Assembly (NCBI GenBank): GCA_902493855.1 | Contig: CABUQV010000001.1 | Coordinates: 124,001-188,000 of the forward strand | Source of the DNA: an uncultured Collinsella sp. | GTDB taxonomy: Bacteria > Actinomycetota > Coriobacteriia > Coriobacteriales > Coriobacteriaceae | Direction: 5' to 3' | Length of the DNA stretch: 64,000 bases | Part shown: piece after piece, positions 8,751-22,470 of the stretch | How positions within the stretch are numbered: position 1 is the first letter of the stretch | How the letters are laid out: each line of letters begins with the position of its first letter | Program-made: the position numbers and the translations under genes | Notes under the pieces: model-generated | Seen by the model: only the letters and a program-made list of their open reading frames with translations | Database searches by the model: none | Told to the model about the DNA's origin: nothing

Positions 8751-8788
8751 TAATGGCATATTACGTCATATGACGTAATATGCCATTA
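8751..8788. promoter_or_regulatory. 38-bp perfect palindrome upstream of the PTS operon
   Basis: The half-site TAATGGCATATTACGTCAT is followed immediately by its exact complement. It lies 46 bases upstream of the IIB start in the only promoter-bearing gap for the operon. It is probably an operator, most simply for the nearby GntR/HutC regulator (inference). Symmetry ends exactly at 8751 and 8788. Confidence 0.6.
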
Positions 8789-8878
8789 CATAATATCTTG
8801 AACGGTTGAATATCACCGTTAAATGGTATTTATCTCTAGAAACAGGGGGAGGTGCAATCCGTCTAGACACAGTGCGTC

Positions 8879-8960
8879 GGGGCGGGAAGGGGCCGAGTTT
8901 CCTCCTGAGCGACTCTGCTTGCAGCCGGGGCGAAGGGGGAAATTCGGCCCCCTCCGCCCC
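8879..8960. repeat. GC-rich imperfect inverted repeat after carB
   Basis: Arms of about 22 bp (8879-8901 and 8939-8960; core GGGGCGG...GGCCGA) around a 37-nt centre. It lies downstream of the carB stop with no U-tract on the carB side, so it may act as an RNA-stabilising or structural element rather than a terminator. Confidence 0.6.
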
Positions 8961-8975
8961 GGCCGGCCAGGTCAA

Positions 8976-12290
<3,315 letters not shown>

Positions 12291-12291
12291 G

Positions 12292-13731
12292 TTAGTTCTC
12301 CTCGGTCTCAGTCGCGGCGGTCTCGGCGAAATTCCAGCCAGCCAGGCGGTCCTTCGCGGTGTCGATGTCCAGGTAGTTCTCCTCGCCGTCCATGAGTCGC
12401 GTAAAGGCGGTAAAGAGATAGTGGGCATCGGTGGGGCCAGGCGAGGCCTCGGGGTGATACTGGACCGAGAAGCACGGGGCGTCGAGCAGCTGGATGCCCT
12501 CGGCGGTGCCGTCGTTGAGGTTCACATGTGTTAGACGAATGCGGCCAAAGCGCTCGTTCATCACGACCGGCGCGATGCCGCGGCGCACCCAGACGCGCAG
12601 ATCTCCATCGGCCGCATGCTCGGTCTCGCCGCCGGAAAGCTCGGGGACAAGCTTGCCCAAGCTGGGGAACAGCAGGCCAAAGCCATGGTTTTGCGCGGTG
12701 ATCTCCACGCGACGGCTTACCAGGTTCATGACCGGCTGGTTGCCACCGCGGTGACCGAACTTAAGCTTTTCCATCTGGGCGCCGCAGGCCAGACTGATCA
12801 TCTGATGACCCAGGCAAATGCCAAAGACCGGCACCTTGCCGATCAGCTGCTGCACCTGCTCGTAGGTCTCCACCACGGCATCGGGGTCGCCGGGGCCGTT
12901 GGATAAAAAGACGCCATCGGGATTCATGTCGAGCACCTCACTCGCGGGCGTATCCCACGGCACGACGGTAAGGTCGCAGCCGGCGCGGACGAGGCCCTCC
13001 AGAATGCCGCGCTTGACGCCGCAGTCGTAGGCGACCACTTTGTGTCGGGCAGGAGCGGCAGGGGCAAGCGCAAAGTCATGCGTGGCAGGCAGGTCGGCGG
13101 CCACAAACTCGTGAGGTGCGGGGCAACTTACGGTCTTCACCAGGTTCTCGCCTACCAGCGTGGGCGCTGCGGCCAGACGCTCGGCAAGCTCGTCGACGTC
13201 GAAGATCTCGGTCGAGATAATGCCCATCTTGGAACCATTGTCGCGCAGATGGCGCACCAGAGCGCGGGTGTCGACACCCTCGATAGCGACGATGCCGTGA
13301 GCGCGCAGGTACTCCGGCACGCTGACGGCCGAGCGCCAGTTAGAAGGCGTGGCGCACATGTCGCGAACGATCATGCCGCGCATAGCCGGAGCGCTCGTAG
13401 GGCGCACGTCGTCGCCGGGGAAGGACGACTGGACGTCGGTCTCGTCGATACCGTAGTTGCCGATCTGCGGATAGGTCATGGTTACGATTTGGCCGGCATA
13501 ACTCGGGTCGGTCATGACCTCAAAGTAGCCCTCGAGCGAGGTGTTGAAGCAGACTTCGCCGGTCGCGGTGCCCGCGGCGCCGCATGCACGTCCATAAAAA
13601 ATGGTCCCATCCTCAAGATACAGGATGCAGGGACCGCAGGTGCCCTTGCTGGTTTTGGCCAGCATACGCTGGCAAAGCTCGCTGGGCGCGAAGGTGCGGG
13701 CGGCAGCGCCCGCGGTATGGTTGTTCGCCAT
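12292..13731 (-). CDS. carA: Carbamoyl-phosphate synthase small (glutaminase) subunit
   Basis: A 479-residue glutamine amidotransferase supplying ammonia to CarB. The N-terminal CPSase small domain starts near residue 36 (ILYLEDGTIFYGRACGA). The class I glutaminase domain carries Cys306 in GICLGHQ plus His426 and Glu428 in QYHPEASPGP. It is about 100 residues longer than the usual 360-390: there is a 35-residue N-terminal extension and an insertion of some 35-40 residues (about 352-397) between the NHGF motif and the RLTHVNLNDGT segment. The ATG at 13731 follows AAGGAG. A short leader hairpin (about 13743-13760, CCGGTC/GACCGG) lies just upstream of the ribosome site. Confidence 0.96.
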   Translation of the reverse strand: MANNHTAGAAARTFAPSELCQRMLAKTSKGTCGPCILYLEDGTIFYGRACGAAGTATGEVCFNTSLEGYFEVMTDPSYAGQIVTMTYPQIGNYGIDETDVQSSFPGDDVRPTSAPAMRGMIVRDMCATPSNWRSAVSVPEYLRAHGIVAIEGVDTRALVRHLRDNGSKMGIISTEIFDVDELAERLAAAPTLVGENLVKTVSCPAPHEFVAADLPATHDFALAPAAPARHKVVAYDCGVKRGILEGLVRAGCDLTVVPWDTPASEVLDMNPDGVFLSNGPGDPDAVVETYEQVQQLIGKVPVFGICLGHQMISLACGAQMEKLKFGHRGGNQPVMNLVSRRVEITAQNHGFGLLFPSLGKLVPELSGGETEHAADGDLRVWVRRGIAPVVMNERFGRIRLTHVNLNDGTAEGIQLLDAPCFSVQYHPEASPGPTDAHYLFTAFTRLMDGEENYLDIDTAKDRLAGWNFAETAATETEEN

Positions 13732-13891
13732 AATTCTCCTTCCCGGTCTCACAGGACCGGCTTAAAGGTGTGTAGTTAGGCCTCGCGGTATTGTAACCGC
13801 AAGCATGCCTCATGGCGTTAATTTCATCGAAATGTTTACGAAATGATAATTATGACTTTCTATGCATAATGATTTTTTAATCCCCGTCCCA

Positions 13892-13933
13892 GAAAAATCA
13901 TCCCGCGTGGGCTTGTGGCTCACGCGGGATGAT
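13892..13933 (-). terminator. Intrinsic terminator after the 13940 gene
   Basis: On the minus strand, ATCATCCCGCGTG, an 11-nt loop, CACGCGGGATGAT, then TTTTT. Confidence 0.9.
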
Positions 13934-13939
13934 GGCCTC

Positions 13940-14905
13940 TTACTTTTTCTTGTCCTGTTCCAGCAAATCGGACGGTGAGCGATCGGGCTTGCCGCCGCGG
14001 AAAATCTCGCGGCCATGCAGACGATGTTCCAGGTCACGTTCGTCCTTTTCCTCGTCAATCTTGGTCTGGCTCACCACCGGGTCCTCAATCAACGACGACA
14101 CCGAGTTCACCTGTTTTTGAATGCGCTCGGCGATGGTGTCATCCATACTCACGATGCGCATCTTCCAGTCGATATTCATGGCGTTGGATGAGCTCTTGGT
14201 CCACACGAACGTCAGGATGGCGCTCTGGTGGCCCTGGGCGGGAAACATGCCAAAGAAGGAATCGTGCTGAATGTTGCTATCCTCGTCGATATAGGCGTGA
14301 ACGTTATACACCACGCGGTCGATTTTATCGTTGAGCAGCGCATTGGTCGCAAGTGCCGCGGCCTGAATCTGCCCGTTGGACAGCAGCTCGAGCTCGTTGG
14401 CAGACGATGTGTCCAACACCGTCACCTCGACCGTGCCCGTACGCTCATCGGCTTCATCGACGGTAAAGTCGAGCGGGAACTGCGTAAAGCCGTTGCCCCA
14501 CTCAAGGCCGCCCTTCAGCGCCGTCGAAACGGTATCGACCGAAACGCTCTCGGACAGGTTGGCGGTGTTCAGACGACGCATCACGCCGTAGCCAATCTGC
14601 ATGCCCACGATCAGCACCAAAATACCAATGACCACGGCCATCGCGGTCTTCGTAATGGTATGACTCACCTGCGAACCCGAAGGATCGTCCTCGGACAGCG
14701 GGTCGATATGTTTTGCCTGGCTCGCGCGGTCCTCGCTGCGCAGCTGCGCTAGCGCAGCTTTGTCACCGCGCTTGGCCGCAGCCTCCTTCTCACGCATGCG
14801 CTCGGTTCGCTTTTTGGCAAGCGTGGGATCCAAGACACCGGATGCATCGATTTCGGAGAATAACTCCGTCACTTCTTCCGGAGTCAAAGGGTTCTTGTCA
14901 GCCAT
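13940..14905 (-). CDS. Single-pass membrane protein of unknown function
   Basis: A 321-residue protein not recognised as a named family. A charged cytoplasmic N-terminus (1-85, KKRTERMREKEAAAKRGDK) precedes one membrane helix (about 87-107). The extracytoplasmic domain (108-275) has alternating strands and helices. The tail is highly charged and ends KKK. The start follows AGGAAG. It lies 19 bases downstream of the ABC exporter gene and is probably co-transcribed with it, so it may be an accessory factor; this is inference. Confidence 0.7.
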   Translation of the reverse strand: MADKNPLTPEEVTELFSEIDASGVLDPTLAKKRTERMREKEAAAKRGDKAALAQLRSEDRASQAKHIDPLSEDDPSGSQVSHTITKTAMAVVIGILVLIVGMQIGYGVMRRLNTANLSESVSVDTVSTALKGGLEWGNGFTQFPLDFTVDEADERTGTVEVTVLDTSSANELELLSNGQIQAAALATNALLNDKIDRVVYNVHAYIDEDSNIQHDSFFGMFPAQGHQSAILTFVWTKSSSNAMNIDWKMRIVSMDDTIAERIQKQVNSVSSLIEDPVVSQTKIDEEKDERDLEHRLHGREIFRGGKPDRSPSDLLEQDKKK

Positions 14906-14924
14906 AAACTTCCTGTCATATCAA

Positions 14925-16697
14925 TCAGTCGAGCTCGTGCGCACGCGCACCTTCGAACTGCATTCGATAGTAACGGGCATAGGTGCCGCCACGGGCGAGA
15001 AGCTCCTCGTGCGTGCCACGTTCCACAACGCGACCATGCTCAACGGTCGCAATCTCGTCAGCATGCTTAATGGTCGAAAGGCGGTGGGCGATGATGATTG
15101 TGGTACGGCCGCGCGCCAGCTCTTCGAGCGACTCCTGGACCGCCTCCTCGCTCTCGTTATCCAAAGCACTCGTCGCCTCGTCCAAAATCAGGATCTTGGG
15201 GTTCTTGAGAAACACGCGCGCGATGGCAACGCGCTGCTTCTGTCCGCCCGAAAGACGGCTGCCGCGCTCGCCCACCACGGTGTCGTAGCCCTGTGGAAGC
15301 GACTCGATAAAGGCATCGATGTTGGCGCGACGGGCGGCCTCGGCGATCTCTTCTGCCGTAGCACCCGGCTTGCCGTAGGCGATGTTCTCGCCGATCGTAC
15401 CGTCAAATAGATAGACATCCTGCTGCACCAGGCCGATGGCACGGCGCAGGCTCTGCTGCGTCACATCGCGCACGTCTTGGCCGTCGATGCTAATGGATCC
15501 GGCAGCCACGTCATAAAAGCGCGGCAGCAGCGAACAGGTCGTGGACTTGCCACCGCCCGAAGGGCCAACCAAAGCGATGGTCTGCCCGGGCTTGATGGAC
15601 AGGTCCATATGGTCGATAACGGGACGCTCGTCGGCATCGCCCTCGCCCAGCTCAACATCCTCGTAGTTAAAGCACACGTCGTGATACTCCACGGCTCCGG
15701 CAGTCACCTGCAGATCCGTGGCGCCCGGCTTGTCCTGGATATCCGGCGCGGTCGAGAGCACCTCGTCCATACGCTTAAAGCCGGCAATAGCCTTCTGATA
15801 CGTTTCGGCCGAATTGACGAGTGTCTCGAGCGGCGTGCAGAACAGCGAAATATAGAGTGCAAAGGTCGCCATATCGACCGCCTGCAGCTGTCCCTGGGCG
15901 ACCAGCCAGCCGCCCAGCAGCACCACGATCACATGGAGCACACCCGAGAGCAGGCCATACGTCGCGGTATAGACGCCCATGGCGTGATACATGTTCTCCT
16001 TGGACGAAAGATAGCGATTGTTGGAGGCGCGGAACTTGAAGCGTTCGGTCTCCTCATTGGCAAAGCTCTTGACCACGCGCATGCCCGCCAGCGAATCCTG
16101 CAGCTGTGCATTGATGCCGCTGATTTTTTTGCGATTGTCGCTAAAGACCTCGCGCATGCGCATGTTCTGCCAAAACATGATGACCGCAAACGCCGCCGTC
16201 ACCACAGCCATGGCAAGCGCCAGCACCGGGGCGATGGTAAAGAGGATCACAAACGAGCCGATAATCTCGATGCCGCAGATGATGATCCACTCGGGCACGT
16301 GATGCGCCGCCTCGCAGATATCGAACAGATCGTTGACCACGCGGCTCATCATGTCGCCCGAGCTGTTGCGGTCGAAGTACGCAAAGCTAAAGCGCTCATA
16401 CTGGTCAAACAGGTCCTCGCGCATCTTGGACTCCATACGCGCGCCCATCACGTGACCCCAATAGCTCACAAAGTAGCGGCAGGCGCAGCGGACGGCATAC
16501 ATCAGCACCAAGCCCACCGCGATCATGCCGAGCGCCTGCATAATGGCAGCCTGACCCTGAGTAAACAGCCCACCGGTCAAATTGCGCAGAATAATAGGAA
16601 ACGCAAGGTCAATGGCGGCAAGCACCAGAGCGCAAACAGTATCAGCAACAAAAAGCCCCATCTGGGGCTCGTAATAAGATAAAAACCTCTTCAGCAT
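14925..16697 (-). CDS. ABC exporter, fused permease-ATPase
   Basis: A 590-residue half-transporter of the type IV exporter (MsbA/LmrA-like) class. Six membrane helices span about 1-310. The nucleotide-binding domain has Walker A GPSGGGKST (378-386), signature LSGGQ (482-486) and Walker B ILILDEA (502-508). It probably works as a homodimer. Substrate is unknown: drugs, lipids or peptides are all possible. The ATG follows GAGG with a 5-nt gap. It lies between the Nudix gene upstream and the single-pass membrane protein downstream. Confidence 0.92.
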   Translation of the reverse strand: MLKRFLSYYEPQMGLFVADTVCALVLAAIDLAFPIILRNLTGGLFTQGQAAIMQALGMIAVGLVLMYAVRCACRYFVSYWGHVMGARMESKMREDLFDQYERFSFAYFDRNSSGDMMSRVVNDLFDICEAAHHVPEWIIICGIEIIGSFVILFTIAPVLALAMAVVTAAFAVIMFWQNMRMREVFSDNRKKISGINAQLQDSLAGMRVVKSFANEETERFKFRASNNRYLSSKENMYHAMGVYTATYGLLSGVLHVIVVLLGGWLVAQGQLQAVDMATFALYISLFCTPLETLVNSAETYQKAIAGFKRMDEVLSTAPDIQDKPGATDLQVTAGAVEYHDVCFNYEDVELGEGDADERPVIDHMDLSIKPGQTIALVGPSGGGKSTTCSLLPRFYDVAAGSISIDGQDVRDVTQQSLRRAIGLVQQDVYLFDGTIGENIAYGKPGATAEEIAEAARRANIDAFIESLPQGYDTVVGERGSRLSGGQKQRVAIARVFLKNPKILILDEATSALDNESEEAVQESLEELARGRTTIIIAHRLSTIKHADEIATVEHGRVVERGTHEELLARGGTYARYYRMQFEGARAHELD

Positions 16698-16728
16698 GTG
16701 ATCCTCAAAGAAATATCAGCAACGTAAG

Positions 16729-16767
16729 GCCCTGGGACAAAGCAATCAGTAGTACTTGCCCCAGGGC
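16729..16767. repeat. Inverted repeat between nudF and the ABC gene
   Basis: GCCCTGGG (16729-16736) and CCCAGGGC (16760-16767) can pair. There is no clear U-tract, so a terminator or attenuator role is uncertain. Confidence 0.4.
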
Positions 16768-16779
16768 TATCCCCGCTCG

Positions 16780-17475
16780 TTACAGTTCAGCACCACCCAA
16801 GCGGTGCGCGATGCTATCGCAGGCCAAGGCGCCTACGACGGTCTTGGCGTCTTCGATCTTGCCGTCGAGTACGGCGTCGATCAGCTCGTGCAGCGGCACC
16901 AGGTCCACGTTGACAAACTCGTCATCATCGGGGTTGGGCGCATCAAACTCGAGCTTGGTAGCCAAGTAGATGTGGATAATCTCATCGCAAAAACCGCAGG
17001 ACGTGACAATCGACGTCAAAAAGCGAATACGACCAGCCCTAAAGCCCGTCTCCTCATGCAGTTCGCGCTTGGCGCAATCGAGCGGGTCCTCGCCTGGATC
17101 GAGCTTGCCGGCAGGAATCTCGACCGTCACGCGGTCGATGGCGGTGCGGTACTGACGCACCAGTACGATCTTGCCGCTCTCGGTCAGTGCCACAACGGCC
17201 GCCGCACCCGGATGGCGAACGATATCGCGGGCGCTGCGGTGACCGTTGGGCAGCTCAACCTCAAGACGGTGGACGTCGAGGATCTTGCCCTTCCAGGCAC
17301 ACTCCTCCGAAAGAATCTTCTCGTGCAGCTCGGCATCGTGCGGGTCGTCGTCGCCCAGCACCAGCGCCGGCTCGTCAGCGACCTCGCCACCAGGCTCGCC
17401 CTCGGCGTGCCCATACATGCGGCTGTCCTCTTCGACGATCTGCGCGTCCACGAGCTCTTCGTTCTTCTCGTCCAT
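16780..17475 (-). CDS. Nudix hydrolase, ADP-ribose pyrophosphatase type
   Basis: A 231-residue protein with a complete Nudix box, GEDPLDCAKRELHEETGF, preceded by the strand VEIPAGKLDPGE typical of ADP-ribose pyrophosphatases (NudF). Such enzymes split ADP-ribose and related compounds into AMP and sugar phosphate. About 60 acidic residues precede the catalytic domain, which is longer than usual. Two ATGs occur (17484 and 17475); the second has proper spacing to GAGAGGA. It lies 21 bases after purD and is probably in the same operon. Confidence 0.88.
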   Translation of the reverse strand: MDEKNEELVDAQIVEEDSRMYGHAEGEPGGEVADEPALVLGDDDPHDAELHEKILSEECAWKGKILDVHRLEVELPNGHRSARDIVRHPGAAAVVALTESGKIVLVRQYRTAIDRVTVEIPAGKLDPGEDPLDCAKRELHEETGFRAGRIRFLTSIVTSCGFCDEIIHIYLATKLEFDAPNPDDDEFVNVDLVPLHELIDAVLDGKIEDAKTVVGALACDSIAHRLGGAEL

Positions 17476-17496
17476 CCGTCTCATTCCTCTCGGATT

Positions 17497-18801
17497 TTAG
17501 GCATCCCAGGCGTCGCGGCCGCGCAGCGCGCGCAGGCCGATGTCGTGACGCAGGGTCTTGCCCTCAAAATCAATCTTCTCGCAGGCCTCGTAGGCAAGGT
17601 TGCGAGCGTTCTCGAACGTGTCGCCCAGAGCGGTCACGGCAAGCACGCGGCCACCATTGGTCACGAGCTGGCCGTCCACCACGGCAGTGCCCGCGTGGTA
17701 CACGGTCACGTTCTCCATGGCCTCGGCATCCTCAATACCGGTGATGACCTTGCCTTTCTCGTAGCTGCCGGGGTAGCCCGCGCTCGTCAGGACAACGGCC
17801 ACGGCCCACTCGTCACGCCAGTCGAGCTCAATCTGATCGAGCTTGCAGTTGGCGCAGGCGAGCATGACCTCGACCAGGTCGTTCTTAAGGCGCGGCAGCA
17901 CGACCTGCGTCTCGGGGTCGCCAAAGCGGGCATTGAACTCCAGCACCTTGGGCCCGGCAGGCGTGAGCATAAAGCCGCCGTACAGGCAGCCGCGGTAGTC
18001 GATGCCCTCGGCAGCAAGCTCGGCAACGGTCTGTTCCATGACCTTCACCATGGTGGCGTGCTCCTCGTCGGTCACGATGGGCACCGGGCTGTAGACGCCC
18101 ATGCCGCCGGTGTTGGGGCCCTTGTCGCCCTCGAGCGCGCGCTTGTGGTCCTGCGAGGTAGCCATGGGGCGCACGGTCTTGCCGTCGGTAAAGGCCAGCA
18201 GCGAGCACTCGGGGCCAACGAGCATCTCCTCGATAACCACGGTGTTGCCGGCATCACCAAAGGTGCCGCCAAAGCACTCGCGCACGGCCTCCTCGGCCTG
18301 CTCAAGTTCGGTCGCCACGATAACGCCCTTGCCCGCGGCAAGGCCGTCGGCCTTGACGACCAGCGGGGCGCCCTGCTCGCGCACGTAGGCGAGAGCCGAA
18401 GCCTCGTCGGTAAACGAACCATAGGCTGCCGTCGGAATGCCCGCACGCTCCATGAGCTGCTTGGAGAACAGCTTGGAGCCCTCCATCTGGGCGCCCTCGG
18501 CACCCGGGCCAAAGCAGGGAATACCCGCCGCGCGCACGGCGTCGGCCACGCCCGCCACGAGCGGAGCCTCGGGGCCAATTACCACGAGCCCGCATCCGTG
18601 GCTCTGCGCAAACGCCGCCACGGCCGCAGGATCGCAGTCGTCGAGAACAACGTTCTCGCCGCAGCTCGCGGTGCCGCCGTTGCCCGGCGCAATGTAGAGC
18701 TTGCCGGCGCGCGGTGATGCTGCGAGCTTGGCTGCCAAAGCATGCTCACGGCCGCCGCTGCCCAACAACAGGATGTCGATGGTTTGAGTGTCCGCCTTCA
18801 A
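17497..18801 (-). CDS. purD: Phosphoribosylamine-glycine ligase
   Basis: A 434-residue ATP-grasp enzyme that joins glycine to phosphoribosylamine in purine synthesis. It opens DILLLGSGGREHALAAKLA, has the ATP-grasp lysine region APLVVKADGLAAGKGVIVA, and later KVLEFNARFGDPETQ carrying metal-binding Glu/Asn. The best start is a TTG at 18801, with AGGAGG five bases upstream and the length matching the family. The open frame continues upstream to 18969 without similarity. Confidence 0.96.
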   Translation of the reverse strand: MKADTQTIDILLLGSGGREHALAAKLAASPRAGKLYIAPGNGGTASCGENVVLDDCDPAAVAAFAQSHGCGLVVIGPEAPLVAGVADAVRAAGIPCFGPGAEGAQMEGSKLFSKQLMERAGIPTAAYGSFTDEASALAYVREQGAPLVVKADGLAAGKGVIVATELEQAEEAVRECFGGTFGDAGNTVVIEEMLVGPECSLLAFTDGKTVRPMATSQDHKRALEGDKGPNTGGMGVYSPVPIVTDEEHATMVKVMEQTVAELAAEGIDYRGCLYGGFMLTPAGPKVLEFNARFGDPETQVVLPRLKNDLVEVMLACANCKLDQIELDWRDEWAVAVVLTSAGYPGSYEKGKVITGIEDAEAMENVTVYHAGTAVVDGQLVTNGGRVLAVTALGDTFENARNLAYEACEKIDFEGKTLRHDIGLRALRGRDAWDA

Positions 18802-18855
18802 GGGTGCCTCCTCTATGGATGAATGGCCCGCTCCGCGCGAGCCCCTTGCAAGCAA

Positions 18856-18897
18856 ATATACCCCTCGGCCGCCCGCCCGGGCTGCAAAGGGGTATAT
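18856..18897 (-). terminator. Terminator-like hairpin after purA
   Basis: ATATACCCCT and AGGGGTATAT arms around a GC-rich loop, followed on the minus strand by TTTGCTT. It lies 23 bases past the purA stop and before purD. Confidence 0.65.
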
Positions 18898-18919
18898 CGC
18901 AATAACCAAATAGTCCCGA

Positions 18920-20206
<1,287 letters not shown>

Positions 20207-20299
20207 GTTTACTCCTTACATTCATGGCCTGTCTACGCGCCATGCCGGCACGCAGAAGCACAAAACATTCCCAGTATACCCGTGCAACGGGCGCCTGTC

Positions 20300-21691
20300 C
20301 TACTCCTCGGCATGTGCCCCATCAAGCTCATAGAACTTGGTGGATGCCGGCAGGAACATCAGGTCGACGTCGCCGATTGGGCCCGAACGGTTCTTAGCCA
20401 CGACGATACGCGTAACGCCCTCGTCGGGTCGATCGTCGCGCGAGGCCTCGGCCTCGTCGGCGGAGCGGTCCAAGAACATAACGATATCGGCGTCTTGCTC
20501 GATGGAGCCCGATTCACGAAGGTCGGAAAGCTGCGGACGCTTGCCGGTACGGGATTCGACCTGACGCGAGAGCTGCGACAGCGCGATGAGCGGGATCTTG
20601 AGCTCCTTGGCCATGATCTTCAGACCACGCGACATCTCCGAAACCTCGACGGTACGGCTCTCGGAACGGCGTCCCGGCGGAGGACTCACCAGCTGCAGGT
20701 AGTCCAGGATGATGATGGCCTTCTCCTTGTTGTGGAGCATGCGGCGGCTCTTGGCGCGAATCTCGGTCACCGTGGTACCGGGCGTATCGTCAATCAGAAT
20801 ATCGAGCTTGGACAAGGTCTGCGTGGCCTCGTTGATATTGGCCCACTGCTCGGGGCTAATGCGGCCCATGCGGAAGTCACTGATCGAGATCATGGCGTAG
20901 GCGCAAATCAGACGCTGGGCAATTTCCTTGCCCGACATCTCCAGAGAGAAGAAGCCGACGGTATAACCGGCAGCGGCAGCGTTGAGCGCCAGATTCAGAG
21001 CGAACGACGTCTTACCCACGGCAGGACGGGCGCCGATGATGATGAGCTGACCCTCGCGAAAACCCATGAGCATGCGGTCGAGCGACGGGAAGCCCGTGGG
21101 CACGCCCGCAGCCTGTCCACCGGCCTGGCACACTTCCTCGGCCTCGTTATAGGCCTCAACCATAAACTCGGTCAGCGTCTTGTAGCTCGACTTGACCTCG
21201 CGCGCCGTGACCTTGAGCAGCTTGCTCTCGGCTAGCTCCACGACCTCTTTGGTGTCGGTGGGAGCGTTATATGCCAGCGCGTTGATCTCGTTGGTGGCGC
21301 CGATCAGCTCACGCAGCATCGAATCGCGACGAACGATGGCGGCATGGTGCTGCCAGTTCACGAGCGACAGAGTCTGACCCATCAACTCCAAAATGTAGGC
21401 CTCGCCGCCCACGGCATCGAGCTTGTTGATGCTTCGAAGGTAATCGATCAGCGAGATGGAGTCGATAGGAATGCGGCTGTTGTACATATCGACCATCGCG
21501 GTATAGATGGTCTTATGAATGGGCCGGTAGAAGTCATCGGGCTGCAGCTCGACCTGGGCCTCCTCGACCACCTCGGGCGATAGCAGCATAGCGGCCAGTA
21601 CATTGGCCTCTGCATCTTGGTTTTGGGGAAGACCCAACTTTGAGCCGCGGTCCTCAACCGTCAGCCCGGTCTCCCTATCGTCATATGCCAT
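20300..21691 (-). CDS. dnaB: Replicative DNA helicase
   Basis: A 463-residue hexameric 5'-3' helicase of the replication fork. The N-terminal domain (about 15-115; PQNQDAEANVLAAMLL) interacts with primase and loader. The RecA-like domain has Walker A GARPAVGKTSFALN, Walker B IIILDYLQL and the arginine-finger region SQLSRQVESR. No intein is present. The ATG at 21691 has GAGGA upstream. It lies between rplI and purA, a common actinobacterial order. Its probable loader DciA is encoded at 36651. Confidence 0.97.
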   Translation of the reverse strand: MAYDDRETGLTVEDRGSKLGLPQNQDAEANVLAAMLLSPEVVEEAQVELQPDDFYRPIHKTIYTAMVDMYNSRIPIDSISLIDYLRSINKLDAVGGEAYILELMGQTLSLVNWQHHAAIVRRDSMLRELIGATNEINALAYNAPTDTKEVVELAESKLLKVTAREVKSSYKTLTEFMVEAYNEAEEVCQAGGQAAGVPTGFPSLDRMLMGFREGQLIIIGARPAVGKTSFALNLALNAAAAGYTVGFFSLEMSGKEIAQRLICAYAMISISDFRMGRISPEQWANINEATQTLSKLDILIDDTPGTTVTEIRAKSRRMLHNKEKAIIILDYLQLVSPPPGRRSESRTVEVSEMSRGLKIMAKELKIPLIALSQLSRQVESRTGKRPQLSDLRESGSIEQDADIVMFLDRSADEAEASRDDRPDEGVTRIVVAKNRSGPIGDVDLMFLPASTKFYELDGAHAEE

Positions 21692-21846
21692 GAGCGTCCT
21701 CATTCATATCGCTTGCGAGCATCCATAGTATCAGCCACGGTCCCAAAACGCGCCGCGCGCCGCCAATCATCACCGAACCAAACGGATGAACGGTCCCGCA
21801 TTTGGGACTTCACCACAACGCATGCCATGGCGCTCGCCAAGCGTAG

Positions 21847-21884
21847 AAAACAAAAGGGCGCCCTGGTCTCCCAGAGCGCCCTTC
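21847..21884 (-). terminator. Terminator of the rpsF-ssb-rpsR-rplI operon
   Basis: On the minus strand, AAGGGCGCTCTGGG, a short loop, CAGGGCGCCCTTTT, then TGTTTT. It lies 31 bases past rplI. Confidence 0.88.
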
Positions 21885-21915
21885 TTAGAACAAGATTGTT
21901 GCGTTGCAGCAAATG

Positions 21916-22455
21916 CTACTCGGCAGCAGCCTCAGTCTCGACCTCGGCGGTCTCGGCCTCGGCGACCTCAGCGGCCTCCTCGACCTCAGCCTCGGCAGCG
22001 AGCTCCTCGGCGGTAACGCCAACGAGAACGACAACCTCGGCCTTGATCTCGCGGTACAGCGAGATGGCAACGGTGTGGGCACCGGCAACCTTGATGGGCT
22101 TACCGAGCTCGACGCGCTTGCGGTCGATGTCCATACCGAGCTGAGCCTTGATGGCGTCAGCGATCATAGCGGCGGTAACGGAGCCAAAGAGGATGCCCTC
22201 GTCGCCGACCTTGACGTCAACGGTGACCGTCTTGCCCTCGAAGGCAGCCTTGGTCTCGTTGGCGGTAGCCAGACGGACGGCCTCGCGCTTGGCGATGTTG
22301 TTGCGACGCTCGTCAAGCTGCTTGAGGTTGCCCTTGGTGGCGGCAACAGCGAGCTTCTTGGGGAACAGGAAGTTCTCAGCGTAACCCTGAGCGACCTCTA
22401 CGACGTCACCCTCGCCGCCCTTGCCCTTGATCTCATCGAGAAGAATAACCTTCAT
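21916..22455 (-). CDS. rplI: 50S ribosomal protein bL9
   Basis: A 179-residue bL9, binding 23S rRNA near the L1 stalk. The N-terminal domain MKVILLDEIKGKGGEGDVVEV and the NFLFPKKLA linker are canonical. The C-terminal domain is followed by about 30 residues of Ala/Glu/Val-rich acidic tail (AEVEEAAEVAEAETAEVETE), making it longer than the usual 148-150. Last gene of the rpsF-ssb-rpsR-rplI operon. Confidence 0.97.
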   Translation of the reverse strand: MKVILLDEIKGKGGEGDVVEVAQGYAENFLFPKKLAVAATKGNLKQLDERRNNIAKREAVRLATANETKAAFEGKTVTVDVKVGDEGILFGSVTAAMIADAIKAQLGMDIDRKRVELGKPIKVAGAHTVAISLYREIKAEVVVLVGVTAEELAAEAEVEEAAEVAEAETAEVETEAAAE

Positions 22456-22470
22456 GATGTGTCTCCCTTC

